From NCBI RefSeq assembly GCF_031877795.1, contig NC_133948.1, forward strand, positions 14,896,948 through 14,960,947: a stretch of DNA of 64,000 nt, given 5' to 3'. Positions 40,001 to 47,770 of the stretch are shown in pieces. Source of the DNA: Strix aluco. Taxonomy: Eukaryota; Chordata; Aves; Strigiformes; Strigidae. Positions within the stretch are counted from its first letter, which is position 1, and each line of letters starts with the position of its first letter. Both the position numbers and the translations under genes were made by a program. Below the pieces are notes generated by a model. That model saw nothing but the letters and a program-made list of their open reading frames with translations, made no database searches and was not told the DNA's origin.

Positions 40001-43000
40001 CCCACACGTGCCCCAGCGCTCCTCCCTCCCACCACTCCTCATCACCTCAACCGGAGCCACCGACCCCTCTTTGCTCAGCCGTGGCCCCATCCGTCCGCCA
40101 ACCGTCCCCCCAACCCCTCCCACCACGAGGCCAAAGACGCCGCGTTAGCAACCGCAGCCTGACAGCTCCCAAAATAAAGGCGCTGAGCGACTGGCCTCCT
40201 TTCTCAGAAATATAGAGCAGAGCCCAGCTTGCTGGAAACCTGCAGGGATTTCCTGCTCCCGCTTTTCCAGCTGGGTGATTCCCCAGCGCCGGCAGCACTA
40301 GATGGTGCTGTGCCCCTGCCCGCCACCAGCTCCCGCGCACCCCAAAAATAGATGAGCAAAATATGCAATGGTTTGGAATAGAGAAACAAGGGGAGAAACC
40401 CCATCGCAGCATCGTGGCGTTTGGGAGAGTTTCCCCATCCCTCCTGGTCCCTTCCCTCGGTGGTACTCAGCAGTGATGGCCACAGGGCTTGGTGTGACAA
40501 GATGCATGTGAGCAAAGGGGTGAAAATCAGCCCCCCTGCACCCACCCATCGTGGTTGGGAGAGGTGGGTGCACCCAGAAAGCTGCAAAACAGACAAAACC
40601 AGCCCCCTCCTTGCTGCCTGCAGGGGGGAGCAGGCAGCACAGGCACGGGAGAGGCTGGTGGTTCCCATCTCCTTGCAAACAGTGAGTCCCCACAGCGATG
40701 TCCCACCAGCACCACGCGAGTGGGTGACAGCTCTGCCAGGAGCCAGACACCCCAACCAGGCAGCTTCTCCAGAGCCGTGACCTGGCTAACGGCCACAGAG
40801 ATTAATTACTGAAAATTAATACCCCAAAGAGCTGGGGACAGCAAAGCGAAAGGCCAGGGATGCTGCAGGAGCCCCGCGGGGCTGGCTAGGCTCAGCAGCA
40901 CCCTGACCAGCTACCACGTCTGTTTTTTAAGAAAAACCACTCTCCTAACACAAACCATCAAAGGGTTTTGGGGCCAGCCCCGATCGCACATCCTAAACAC
41001 ACCCCAGACCCTTGGAGGGGAAATAGCAGACACCTTGAATGCACACAGAGAAAGCTCCTGGCCCCCCCAAAAAAACCCTTCCCGACACACAACTGCAGCA
41101 AAACACCAGCAAAAACCCTACTAAAAACCTCCCCTCCATTCCCACCAGCCTGCTCTTCATCTGTTCCTCTGCCCACCCCAGGCTGGCAGCCATGGCGGGA
41201 CCAACGGCTGGAATGGGGACAGAGCCCTGGGCAGCCCCCACCACCACCATGCAGAGACGTACTGGGAGCTGGGATCGAGGCAAGGAGGGGAGAAGTGGAG
41301 AGAGATACTTTAATTTCCAGCCTCCAGGTGGGGAAAATTCACCCCACCCAGCCCTTGAGAGACCAGAGGGTCCATCAAGGACCCAGATGGGACCCTTGTG
41401 CTCCAGCGTGGGCTGATGCTCTGGCCCACGGGGGAAAACAAGCCCAGCAAACCTCTGCGAAATCCAAAAGCACTTCTTGTTTTGCTGAGAGTTTCACCAA
41501 CGGGGCTGGAAAGGGAAGCAATCGAGACAGCCCTGTGCTGCGGGGAAAGCCCCATCACACAGCTGAGGAGATGCTCTCACTCCCCCTGAGCCACTGCTCA
41601 GCCCTCCCTGCGCAGGATGGAGATTTTGCAAACATGCCAAAAGCTGCTCTGCTGCAAAGGGCAAATCCTGCTTTGTGTTCCTGCTGTGGCACAGCCCCTC
41701 TCGGCTCTCCTATGCCTCAGTTTACCCCTCTGGAAAAGGGCAGGGGGACACCCTTGGGTGCTGTGGGTGTGCAAGCAGAGGGGTCAGAGTCCCAAGAGCA
41801 CGGAGGGTGCTCGCTGTTTGGGGGACACACCGGGGATGCTGCCAGGGGGACCGGGGCTGCGGGGGGGCCCATGCACCTGCCTCTGGAGCTGGGGCTCAGT
41901 TTTCACATCCTTTCAAGCGCCTCTGCCCCCTCCAGCACTGCAAGGGGGTAAGGGAGGGTGCGATGCTCTGACAAAAGGGGGGTAAAGCACAAGCAGCCCC
42001 TTCCCCTTGGCCACAGCAGGGGGCCAGCGACTCCCCAAACTCCTCCCGAGGCAGAGACCTTTCACTGAAAAACAAAACCCCAGCAGGTCCCTGCTGCCCG
42101 CAGCGATGGGTGCAGGCAGAGCAGGGATGTCCCCACTCCGCATCACTCCCCTGGGACCTTGGGTGACCCCAGCAAGACGAGGGGCCGGGATTACCCAGGG
42201 CTGGAGCCTCCTCTGCCCCCCTGCAAACCCTGCCCACTTCTCTCCCCTCCGCACCCCGACGGGGATTTCCAGCCTCCTCCCGCCACCCCGAGCAGGATTT
42301 CCCCTTGGCAGGCGCTCACCCCGAAACCCATCACGGCAGCAAGTGGCGGCTCCCCCCGAGCAGGCACCAGGACGGGGAGCGAAGCAGCCGGTCTCCAGGG
42401 AGCGGGAGGGCGGCTGCACCCCCCCGGCACGGCACCCTGCGCCCTCCCTGACGTCAGCCAGGCTGGAGACAGCACTGAGCCCTGCCTGGAGACCAGGGAG
42501 AGGCGGCGGAAAATCCACCTGCGGGAGCACGAGGTGAAAGTTAATTAACCTCGCACAGGCAGGCCATGCACCGCCAACGCCCGGTGAGCCGTCGAGAGGG
42601 ACCCTGCATCGGCCGGGATGCCCGTCCCACTCAGCACGGTGGGATCGGCGCGTGCCTCTGTCGGATGCCTTCGTGCCGTGAAGTGAAGAGGTTGCTCTAC
42701 ACCCCCAAATATCCCCGGCGCAGCAGCAGGCCAAAGCAGCTGCTTTCCCACAGCGTGTAGCCACAACCAGAGCGACTCTTCCCTGACTCCTACCAAGGGG
42801 CTCGTTATTCCAGAGACACCTGGAGCACTCTCAGGCTGGGGAATACCTCGCCACGGTTATATTTTCCCTCCCAGGGCTCTTTCAAGGCCCTGCTAGGCTC
42901 GTGTGCCATCTCTGGCTCTGCACATCATTTATTTCAAGCGCTGCTAAATGGTCCCCGGGGCTCTCTCTCGAGTCAGAGTACAGGGGCCGAAATGGTTCAA

Positions 43001-46000
43001 GCCAGTGTCCTGGAGATGCCTGGCTCTCCAGGAGCATACAGCCCAGGGATAAGTGCTGTGCTCTCCCACGGTATTAGACTCCAGAGAATCCACATGCTCA
43101 GGTAGTGAATATCCCAGTGTTGGGGCAGCATCTCCTTTGGTCACAGCCAGTGCAAGTTTGGAAACAGCCACAGCTCTTCCCTGGGTGCCTCTTCCCACCC
43201 TCACCCACGTGTGTGTGCAGCAGCCAAAAGGATCCCAGGAGGGATCCCCGTTCCCAGCAGGAGCACAGCAGCCCGGGGAGAGGGAACTGCCAATCCCAGG
43301 GTAATCCTTGGAGCCACTTGCTGGTTTTTGGGAGCCATGAGCCACGCTTGGAAACCAGGTGGAGTAACCCCAGCACAGAGAGCAAGGTGCCGCAGGGCAG
43401 CCAGAAGAATCACCCAGTGCTGAGCAACTTTTCCTTTTTGCTTTTACTCTGTGCCGCCCCCAGACCTCCTGCAAACAGGCAGGTAGCAGCGCTCCTCTTC
43501 CGTATTTACATCCCGAAACCCAAATTTAGAGATTCAAAGCCCAACTGCCATGCTCAGACAGGGAATAAAGCCCCACGACCCATGCAGGACTGGACAGGGC
43601 TAATGGGAGCAGCTGCTTGGCTCCCACCCTCCTGCTCCAACGATGCTCAGCCCCAGATCTGCTGCCCCATAGGAAGCAAACTGGCCCCAACTCCCACCAC
43701 GGGCAATGTCAGTTGGTGTCTTGGTCCCAGACACTGCCTTGGTTTCTGCTGGAGCCTGTCCCAAAGTGCAAGCAAGACCTAAAAGCCTCCCAGCCCTGAG
43801 GACTGCACCGAAGCTGGGCTGCAGCCGGTGGTACCCATCCCAAAGGAAGGACGCTGCATCGCGGGATGCTGTTACCAGCTCCCTGCGCAACCACAGCACA
43901 TGAAGGATGGCGACTTGCGTGTACCTTAAGGTGGTTTAAAAAAAAAATAAAAAGGATAAACTTCTATTAATCCAGCAAAATCAGGGTTTAGCATATGAGG
44001 ATTAACCAAAAAAACATGGATTCACCCATTTTATGGCTCATGCTGATGCAAAGTCTCCCCAGGGTGCTTGGGGCAAGACAACCTCCCAGCCCACTTGTCC
44101 CCAGTCACTGTCCCCTTCGCCTCCCCGGTGCCTGGCCCAGCTCTGCGGCCACCAGATGGGAAGGGAAGAAGCGCCGAGCGGAGCCTCCGCGTCTGCGTCA
44201 CGTCCTTGGGACGCGGCGGTGGCGGCAGGGACTCAGGGCCAAGCTCGGCTCCTGCTTACGCTGGCAGCAACCCAGGATAACGCTGCCAGGAGCCGGTCCA
44301 GACCCACACCGATGTGCCGGCATTGGGAATCTGGCCCTGGATTCACTCCCCTCCTGGGAATCGCCCCGTTTCTGTGCGAAAAGCAATGGGTGAGTGTCGG
44401 CAGGGATGCCCATGGCTGACACACGTTGCAGGCACCCAGGTTTGGGGGTGTTTTAGGGAAGGCGATGCTGGGGCTCCCCACAGCGGGTGCAGCATGATCC
44501 ATAGCAGCTGGAGAGATGCTTCCCTCTGAGCACAAGGGATTTGCGGGGTGGCATCCCCCCAGACACCTCCAAACCCTCCAGTCGGCCTGGGCTGAGCTGC
44601 CCCAGCAACACCAGGATATGCTTCACCCATGCGCCGTCACAGGATGCTGGGAAGGAGCATCCCACCAGGATGGCTTCACCGCACTCTTCAGCTCCGCTCG
44701 GTCCTGTCCACGGCAGGGAGGTGGCAATTCGTCAGCTGTGCCAACCCTAACGAGGCCGTCACTCCTCGTGGGATAAACTTCTGTAGTCCTGCACCTCCGG
44801 GGGGCCTAGGAGCCTGTCTGCCCCACGCAAAGTCTCCCACGCACCCCAAAACCACTTCATGGCCACTTCCCTGTCCCTCTTCCGAGGTTACTCCAGGACC
44901 ACGCGTGGACCAACAGCTCCAGGCTGAGCCTGCAGCCCCTCGCACGGAGAGGTGGGATGGGACAGGGCTCGGAGCAAGGAGAGGCGACAGCAGGATCCGT
45001 GTGGGAACGCGGCGCAAGTCGGTGCCTGGGATGCACCCCAACCCCGGGGTCCCCCCCACGAGTGGCACAGCAGCGGCAGAGCGATGCCCCGCTCACTCCC
45101 ATGGCGCTTGGGAGCTTGGGGGGTGAAAGCAGCAGCGTGGGGTGCTTCAGCCACGGTCCAGAGCTGAAAACCGCCCTGCAGAGGAGCTGCAGGACCCTGG
45201 CAGGGTCCTGTGCGGCTGAGCCCAGGAACCGCTGTGCCACCACATTTGGGTTCTTGGTGAGAGCAGCCAGGTTAGAAAGCACCAGCCAAAAGGCCCTGAG
45301 CAGGGCCAAGCTCCAAAATCCCCCCACCCACAGTCCCGGCTCCACGTCAGCCACTTCCACGGCCCTACCAGCGTCTCCCCGGGGTCATGGCACTGTCACA
45401 CTCACGCCTCTCCCCACTCTGCCACCTCACCCCCAGGCACCCCAGCCGGTCCCAGCCTGCCAACCTCCTGTTGAACCCCAAACCCATCCCCAGCCAGGTC
45501 CCAGCACACTCCAAAGGGAACCTCTTCATATGGGGCTACCAGAGACAGGGCCCTGTGCAGCAGCTTTACTTATATATATTTTTCCCATCTATGAAACGTA
45601 AATAAATCCGGCCGGTGCTCCCCTTGGCATGGCCCAGCTGCCTTCACCCCCCGCAGCATCGAGGCCGTGGCTCAGCGAAGCTTCCCCTTCCCGCCGGGGC
45701 TCTCCCCGCTGCCGGGCAAGGCTGGAGGGTTTGGGCAGACGCTTCATCGCCGCGGCGGAGGAACCGAGGATGGAGAGGATGCTGGCCTGCCTCCCGGTGA
45801 GCGGCTGGAGCCCGGCCGAGGGGATGCAGCCTGCTCGGGGGGCAGGAGTACGGGGGGAAAGGATGCAGCGGGGCCGGAGGGATGCTGCCTGGTGGGAGGG
45901 ATGAAGGTGGGCCGGAGGGGATGCAGCTCGGTGGGGAGGCAGGAGCCCAGGGAGGGGATGCGGCCGGGCCGGGGGGGGTGCAGCCCGGTGGGAGGGATGC

Positions 46001-46544
46001 AGCCAGGCCGGTGGGATGCAGCCGGATGGGGAGGAAGGAGCCCAGGAAGGGGATGCGGCCGGGCCGGGGGGATGCAGCCTGTGGAGGGCTGCGGCCGCGC
46101 CGGGAGGATGCTGTGGGGCCGGGACCGGGCCGGGGGGAGAGCGGGGGGGCCGGGGCCGGGCCCGGGCCCCTCGGGCAGGACGGGCAGGAGGGTTTGGCGG
46201 GGCCGGACCCACCTCGGGGCCACCTGCAGAGCGCGCAGCCTCACTCGGGCGCACCGCAGCGCCGCGGGGGAACCCGGCGCGGCCCGGGGGGGGGGGGGGG
46301 GGGCGGCGAGGAGGGGGGGGGGGATTGGATATGGGAAGGGGGGGTGGGGGGGTCGGCGGGCCCCTACCTCCAGGGTGCGGATCTCCTTCTGCGTGAGGTC
46401 GTTGGAGGCGGCGCACTTGGTGCGGAGCCCCTCCAGGTTGGAGATGCTGATGTCGATCATGTTCTGGACCAGCTCGCACTGCTGCAGCGCCTTCTGCAGA
46501 CTCAGCTGCTGCTCCTCGCTCCTCGTCATGTTGTCCTCATCCAT
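971..46544 (-). CDS. KSR2: KSR2, kinase suppressor of Ras 2 (5' half, 9 coding exons, partial)
   Basis: Joined coding exons on the minus strand: 46544-46368, 39446-39306, 38498-38348, 30865-30361, 15543-15362, 5959-5890, 5200-5117, 2706-2639 and 1089-971. All junctions are AG/GT and the phases fit, giving 499 continuous codons that read like mammalian KSR2 up to the segment before CA4. Seen: N-terminal coiled-coil/SAM region (about 20-155), Ser/Thr/Pro-rich CA2 (about 230-300) with TPPRTP and two GTPP motifs, RSKSHE near 306-311, LSVP at 388-391, C1 zinc-finger ligands H408/C420/C423/C433/C436/H441/C444/C451, and RTES near 464-467. Known of the family: KSR proteins are pseudokinase scaffolds that hold RAF, MEK and ERK at the membrane. 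KSR2 is mainly neural and also tied to AMPK and energy balance. The kinase domain is absent because the gene runs off the left edge. RFC5 and WSB2 next door give the conserved synteny that supports KSR2 rather than KSR1. Confidence 0.97.
1090..2638 (-). other. KSR2 intron 8
   Basis: A 1.55-kb intron between the C1-domain exon and the RTES exon. It contains a purine-rich stretch at about 1100-1150 (+ strand) next to the exon 9 acceptor, forming that acceptor's pyrimidine tract on the minus strand. It also contains a 17-nt candidate microexon at 2362-2378. Confidence 0.8.
2362..2378 (-). other. candidate 17-nt cryptic microexon in KSR2 intron 8
   Basis: On the minus strand a T-rich tract and CAG (CTTTTCTTTTCAG) end at 2379. 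After 17 nt (2378-2362) comes GTAAGTG. Both splice sites look strong. Inclusion between exons 8 and 9 would shift the frame and reach TAG within the first codons of exon 9. If used it would act as a poison exon or give a C1-terminated protein. No homologous exon is known to me, so it may be a chance pairing. Confidence 0.3.
2639..2706 (-). CDS. KSR2: KSR2 exon 8, second half of the C1 domain (residues 437-459)
   Basis: A short 68-nt exon. Acceptor CCCGCTAG, then G CTC AAG TGC CAC, ending CGC GGA G before GTAAGG. It encodes [20 protein letters not shown] then RG, supplying zinc ligands C440/H441, C444 and C451. Phase 1 at its end joins exon 9 directly. Confidence 0.94.
2707..5116 (-). other. 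KSR2 intron 7
   Basis: A 2.4-kb intron within the C1 domain. It is AT-rich at about 3300-4450, with TTAATTAA-type words near 3305, an A-run near 3690-3710 and a TATATAT stretch near 4176. No repeat family or coding match was recognised. Confidence 0.75.
5117..5200 (-). CDS. KSR2: KSR2 exon 7, first half of the C1 domain (residues 409-436)
   Basis: An 84-nt exon: acceptor CTCTGCAG, then G TTT TCC ACC AAG, ending AAC TGC AA before GTACGT. It encodes [20 protein letters not shown] then GLKCKNC. The cysteines C420, C423, C433 and C436 are the expected zinc ligands of a KSR/RAF-type atypical C1 domain. Confidence 0.95.
5201..5889 (-). other. KSR2 intron 6
   Basis: A 689-bp intron between the LxVP and first C1 exons. 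Nothing beyond splice signals was recognised. Confidence 0.75.
5890..5959 (-). CDS. KSR2: KSR2 exon 6, LxVP calcineurin-docking exon (residues 386-408)
   Basis: A 70-nt exon: acceptor TCCACACAG, AT ACG CTG TCA GTG CCT, ending AAA CAC AG before GTACGC. It encodes [20 protein letters not shown] followed by IKH. LSVP at residues 388-391 is an LxVP-type calcineurin-binding motif, known for KSR2 and absent from KSR1. The last residue, His408, is the first zinc ligand of the C1 domain. Confidence 0.95.
5960..15361 (-). other. KSR2 intron 5
   Basis: A 9.4-kb intron. I recognise no coding exon and no repeat family. Pieces worth noting are an AT-rich segment at about 7380-7790 with ATTA/TAAT words, and an unassigned 195-codon open frame on the minus strand (11714-11127) that resembles no protein I know. 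Confidence 0.7.
7615..7780. promoter_or_regulatory. AT-rich intronic segment, candidate conserved non-coding element
   Basis: A low-CpG segment in KSR2 intron 5 with several homeodomain-type ATTA/TAAT words (TTTTAATTACTTT near 7620, GCTAATTATG near 7715, CATTAGAG near 7726), set in GC-richer sequence. Such islands in introns of neural genes are often enhancers. Conservation cannot be judged from one sequence, so this is only a candidate. Confidence 0.25.
15362..15543 (-). CDS. KSR2: KSR2 exon 5 (residues 325-385)
   Basis: Acceptor CCTTCCAG is followed by A GTC AAG AAG AAG, completing Lys325. The exon is 182 nt and ends GCA A before donor GTAAGT. It encodes [20 protein letters not shown], then [15 protein letters not shown] and [18 protein letters not shown], as in mammalian KSR2. 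It is Ser/Pro-rich and links CA2 to the LxVP segment. Confidence 0.95.
19502..19605 (-). mobile_element. CR1 LINE 3' fragment
   Basis: The + strand begins TTCATAGAATCATTTAGG and continues with AAGATCATCAAGTCCAAC. This is the reverse complement of the CR1 3' end, so the element lies on the minus strand. Only about 100 bp are recognisable, a strongly 5'-truncated and diverged copy. Confidence 0.8.
23948..24345 (-). mobile_element. CR1 LINE 3' fragment, about 400 bp
   Basis: The + strand reads ATCATAGACTCATAGGACAG and GGTCATCTAGTCCACC, then the full complement of the CR1 tail. It ends in TCTTCTCCAGGCTGAACAG and CTCAGCCTGTCCTCATAGG. This is a typical avian CR1 3' UTR plus the end of ORF2, inserted on the minus strand and 5'-truncated. 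No intact coding frame remains. Confidence 0.92.
30361..30865 (-). CDS. KSR2: KSR2 exon 4, Ser/Thr/Pro-rich CA2 exon (residues 157-324)
   Basis: This 505-nt exon is the largest in the window. Acceptor TTCGCAG precedes GC GGC AGC; donor GTAAGT follows ACC CCC AA. It encodes [20 protein letters not shown], then a Pro-rich stretch with [16 protein letters not shown] and [12 protein letters not shown], and ends [19 protein letters not shown]. The RSKSHE site matches the Ser297 14-3-3 site of KSR1. The S/T-P sites fit the family's CA2 region, known to be phosphorylated and, in KSR2, dephosphorylated by calcineurin. Which residues are used in this species is inference. Confidence 0.96.
32190..32292. 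promoter_or_regulatory. POU/homeodomain motif cluster, candidate enhancer
   Basis: Within 100 bp there is TTAATTAA (32192-32199), the palindrome ATTTGCAAAT (32213-32222), an exact octamer ATGCAAAT (32235-32242), two GCATGCAT-type words and an inverted CCAAT box (ATTGG near 32258). Octamers are bound by POU factors. Such density in an intron of a brain-expressed gene suggests an enhancer, but this is inference from motifs only. Confidence 0.35.
33840..34480. promoter_or_regulatory. AT-rich intronic island, candidate conserved non-coding element
   Basis: About 640 bp of AT-rich, low-CpG sequence in KSR2 intron 3 with repeated TTAAT/ATTAA words, for example TATCTAATTAAC near 34290 and TTCATTAATTATATT near 34445. 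It is flanked by GC-richer DNA. It is not a simple repeat and no transposon was recognised. Function is unproven. Confidence 0.25.
35010..35188. repeat. (GGAT)n / (GGAGGGAT)n microsatellite
   Basis: Uninterrupted GGAT units run from 35011 to about 35071. They pass into GGAGGGAT 8-mers and then GGTG/GGTGGAT variants. The array lies in KSR2 intron 3. It has no stop codons in several frames, which creates long HPSIPPS-type or GWMDGWM-type open frames that are not genes. Likely length-variable. Confidence 0.95.
38348..38498 (-). CDS. KSR2: KSR2 exon 3 (residues 107-156)
   Basis: Acceptor CCTGTCAG precedes GAA ATC ACC. The exon is 151 nt and ends in phase 1 before GTGAGT. It encodes [20 protein letters not shown] and continues to [15 protein letters not shown]. 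This is the SAM-like half of the CA1 region. Confidence 0.96.
38499..39305 (-). other. KSR2 intron 2
   Basis: An 807-bp intron. Only splice signals were recognised. Confidence 0.8.
39306..39446 (-). CDS. KSR2: KSR2 exon 2 (residues 60-106)
   Basis: Acceptor CTTCCAG precedes AGC AAG TTG. The exon is 141 nt, phase 0 to phase 0, with donor GTAAGG after ATG GAG. It encodes [18 protein letters not shown], then the segment ending [11 protein letters not shown], which is very close to mammalian KSR2. It belongs to the CC-SAM (CA1) module specific to KSR proteins. Confidence 0.96.
39447..46367 (-). other. KSR2 intron 1
   Basis: A 6.9-kb GC-rich intron. Its first part (45,640-46,367) is CpG-island sequence with repeated GGATGCAGCC(G/C)-type blocks between about 45,780 and 46,120. 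Long open frames on both strands (40968-41951 +, 42764-41913 -) have no recognisable domains and arise from low stop density. No coding exon was found. Confidence 0.75.
45820..46125. repeat. degenerate GGGATGCAGC(C/T) repeats in KSR2 intron 1
   Basis: The + strand repeats blocks of roughly 17-40 bp built around GGGATGCAGCC, GGGATGCGGCCGGGCCGG and GTGGGAGGGATGCAGCC. This is a loose G-rich minisatellite inside the KSR2 CpG island, just downstream of exon 1. Spacing is irregular. Confidence 0.6.
46368..46544 (-). CDS. KSR2: KSR2 exon 1 (start codon, residues 1-59)
   Basis: Starts at ATG 46544-46542 and reads [13 protein letters not shown], matching the mammalian KSR2 start (MDEENMTKSEEQQ). G at -3 and G at +4 make a good Kozak context. 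It ends CTG GAG at 46368 before the donor GTAGGG, phase 0. It encodes the first part of the KSR coiled-coil region, which in KSR1 contacts BRAF and membranes. A second in-frame ATG is codon 6. The same frame is open for 375 codons upstream of this ATG, so the start rests on homology and not on an upstream stop. Confidence 0.96.
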
Positions 46545-46889
46545 CGCTCGCCGCGCCCCCCCCCCCCCACTCCCCTCCCCTCCACCCTCCGCCGCCGCGG
46601 CCCCCCCCCCCCCTGCCCGCCCCCCCCCCCCCCCGCGCCGCTCAGCCCCGCTCCGCCGCGGCCCGCAGCATCGCGGCCCCGCGGTGCCCACCGAGCCGTC
46701 AGCGCGGCGCCGCCGCCGCCTCCCCCCCCCCCCCGGGCGCGGCGGGGCGGGGGCGGGGGCGGCGCGCTCCGGCACCGCGGGGCCGCGCTCGCTGCGCGCC
46801 GCTCCGCGCGGTAATCCCCCCCCCCCCCCCCCAACACACACACATCCCCCCCCCCCGCCATCCCCATCCCTCCGCCACCGCGGACCGGC

Positions 46890-47770
46890 AGGGTGCGGCG
46901 GTGGGGGGTGATGCGGGGAGGGGTGCTGCAAGGGGGGACCCTGCTGCGGGGGGGGGCTGGGGCAATGGGTGTCCCTGGGGCAACGCGGGGGGGTAATGGG
47001 GGAGGGCTGGGGCAATGGAAAGGGTCTGCGGCGAGGGGGGTCCCTGAGGCAACGGGGGAGGGGGTTGGTGTAATGGGGGGGGGCTGGGGCAATGTGGGCA
47101 CCTGGAGCAATAGGGGGGGCTGGTATAATGGGGGACCCTTCTGCAATGGGGGTCCTGCTGCAATGGGGGGAGGCTGGTGCAATGGGGGTCCCAGGTGAAT
47201 GGGGGGACCTGGGGCAATGGGGGGGGGTTCTGGGGAAATGGGAGGGGGGTGTAATGGGGGGACCTGGGGCAATGGGGGGGTCTGGTGCAATGGGAGACCC
47301 TTCTGCAATGGGGGTCCTGCTGCAATGGGGGGTTCTGGGGCAATGGGGGTCCATGGGGTAATGGGACAGGGGTGTAATGGGGGGGGCTGGTGCAATGTGG
47401 GGGGCCTGGGGCAATAGGGGGAGCCTGGTGCAACGGGAGACCCTTCTGCAGTGGGGGTCCTGCTGTAATGGGGGGACCCTGGTGTAATGGGGGTCCCAGG
47501 TGAAAGGGGGGACCCGGTGCAATTGGGGGGGGGGCTGGGGCAATGGGGGCCCCTGGTGCAATGGGGGGGCTCGTGCAATGGCAGGGGAGCTGGTGGAATG
47601 GGGGGAATGGTGCAATGGGGGTCCTGCTGCAGTGGCGGACTCTGGTGTAATGGGGGGACCCTGCTGCAACGGGGGATCCTACCACCTGGGGGCCTTGCTG
47701 CAATAGGGGCCCCGGCTGCATTGGGGGGGGCTGCTGCAATGGGGGTCCCTGGTGCAGTTGGGGCGCAGCC
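46890..47770. repeat. G-rich minisatellite of about 18-20 bp upstream of KSR2
   Basis: About 880 bp made of some 40-45 variant units of the type CTGGTGCAATGGGGGGACC (+ strand), each carrying an AAT flanked by G-runs. Units differ by small indels and alternate CTGCTGCAAT, CTGGGGCAAT and CTGGTGTAAT cores. It lies directly upstream of KSR2 exon 1 and keeps all three minus-strand frames open, which explains the 350-640-codon proline-rich open frames there. Confidence 0.92.

Larger units (their letters stand above)
45640..46870. promoter_or_regulatory. CpG island and G/C-run region around KSR2 exon 1
   Basis: This stretch is extremely GC- and CpG-rich around KSR2 exon 1. Homopolymer C/G runs lie near 46286-46302, 46557-46567, 46601-46635, 46723-46734 and 46818-46852. 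On the KSR2 coding strand the runs upstream of the ATG are G-runs, able to form G-quadruplexes in the promoter or mRNA leader. No TATA box is evident. The transcription start cannot be fixed from sequence. Confidence 0.75.

Noticed and set aside
39319-40215. 298-codon plus-strand open frame
   Set aside because: Its first part is the antisense of KSR2 exon 2 and the rest is low-complexity Pro/Ser-rich intron sequence.
40968-41951. 327-codon plus-strand open frame in KSR2 intron 1
   Set aside because: It has no recognisable domain, biased composition typical of GC-rich intron and no splice or promoter context, and lies within an intron of the opposite strand.
41913-42764. 283-codon minus-strand open frame in KSR2 intron 1
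   Set aside because: GC-rich intron with few stops. No domain and no match to KSR2.
45744-47669. 641-codon proline-rich open frame on the minus strand spanning KSR2 exon 1
   Set aside because: The upstream part is minisatellite and G-run leader with no stops on this strand, and the downstream part reads through the exon 1 donor into intron 1. Only the exon 1 segment is real coding sequence.
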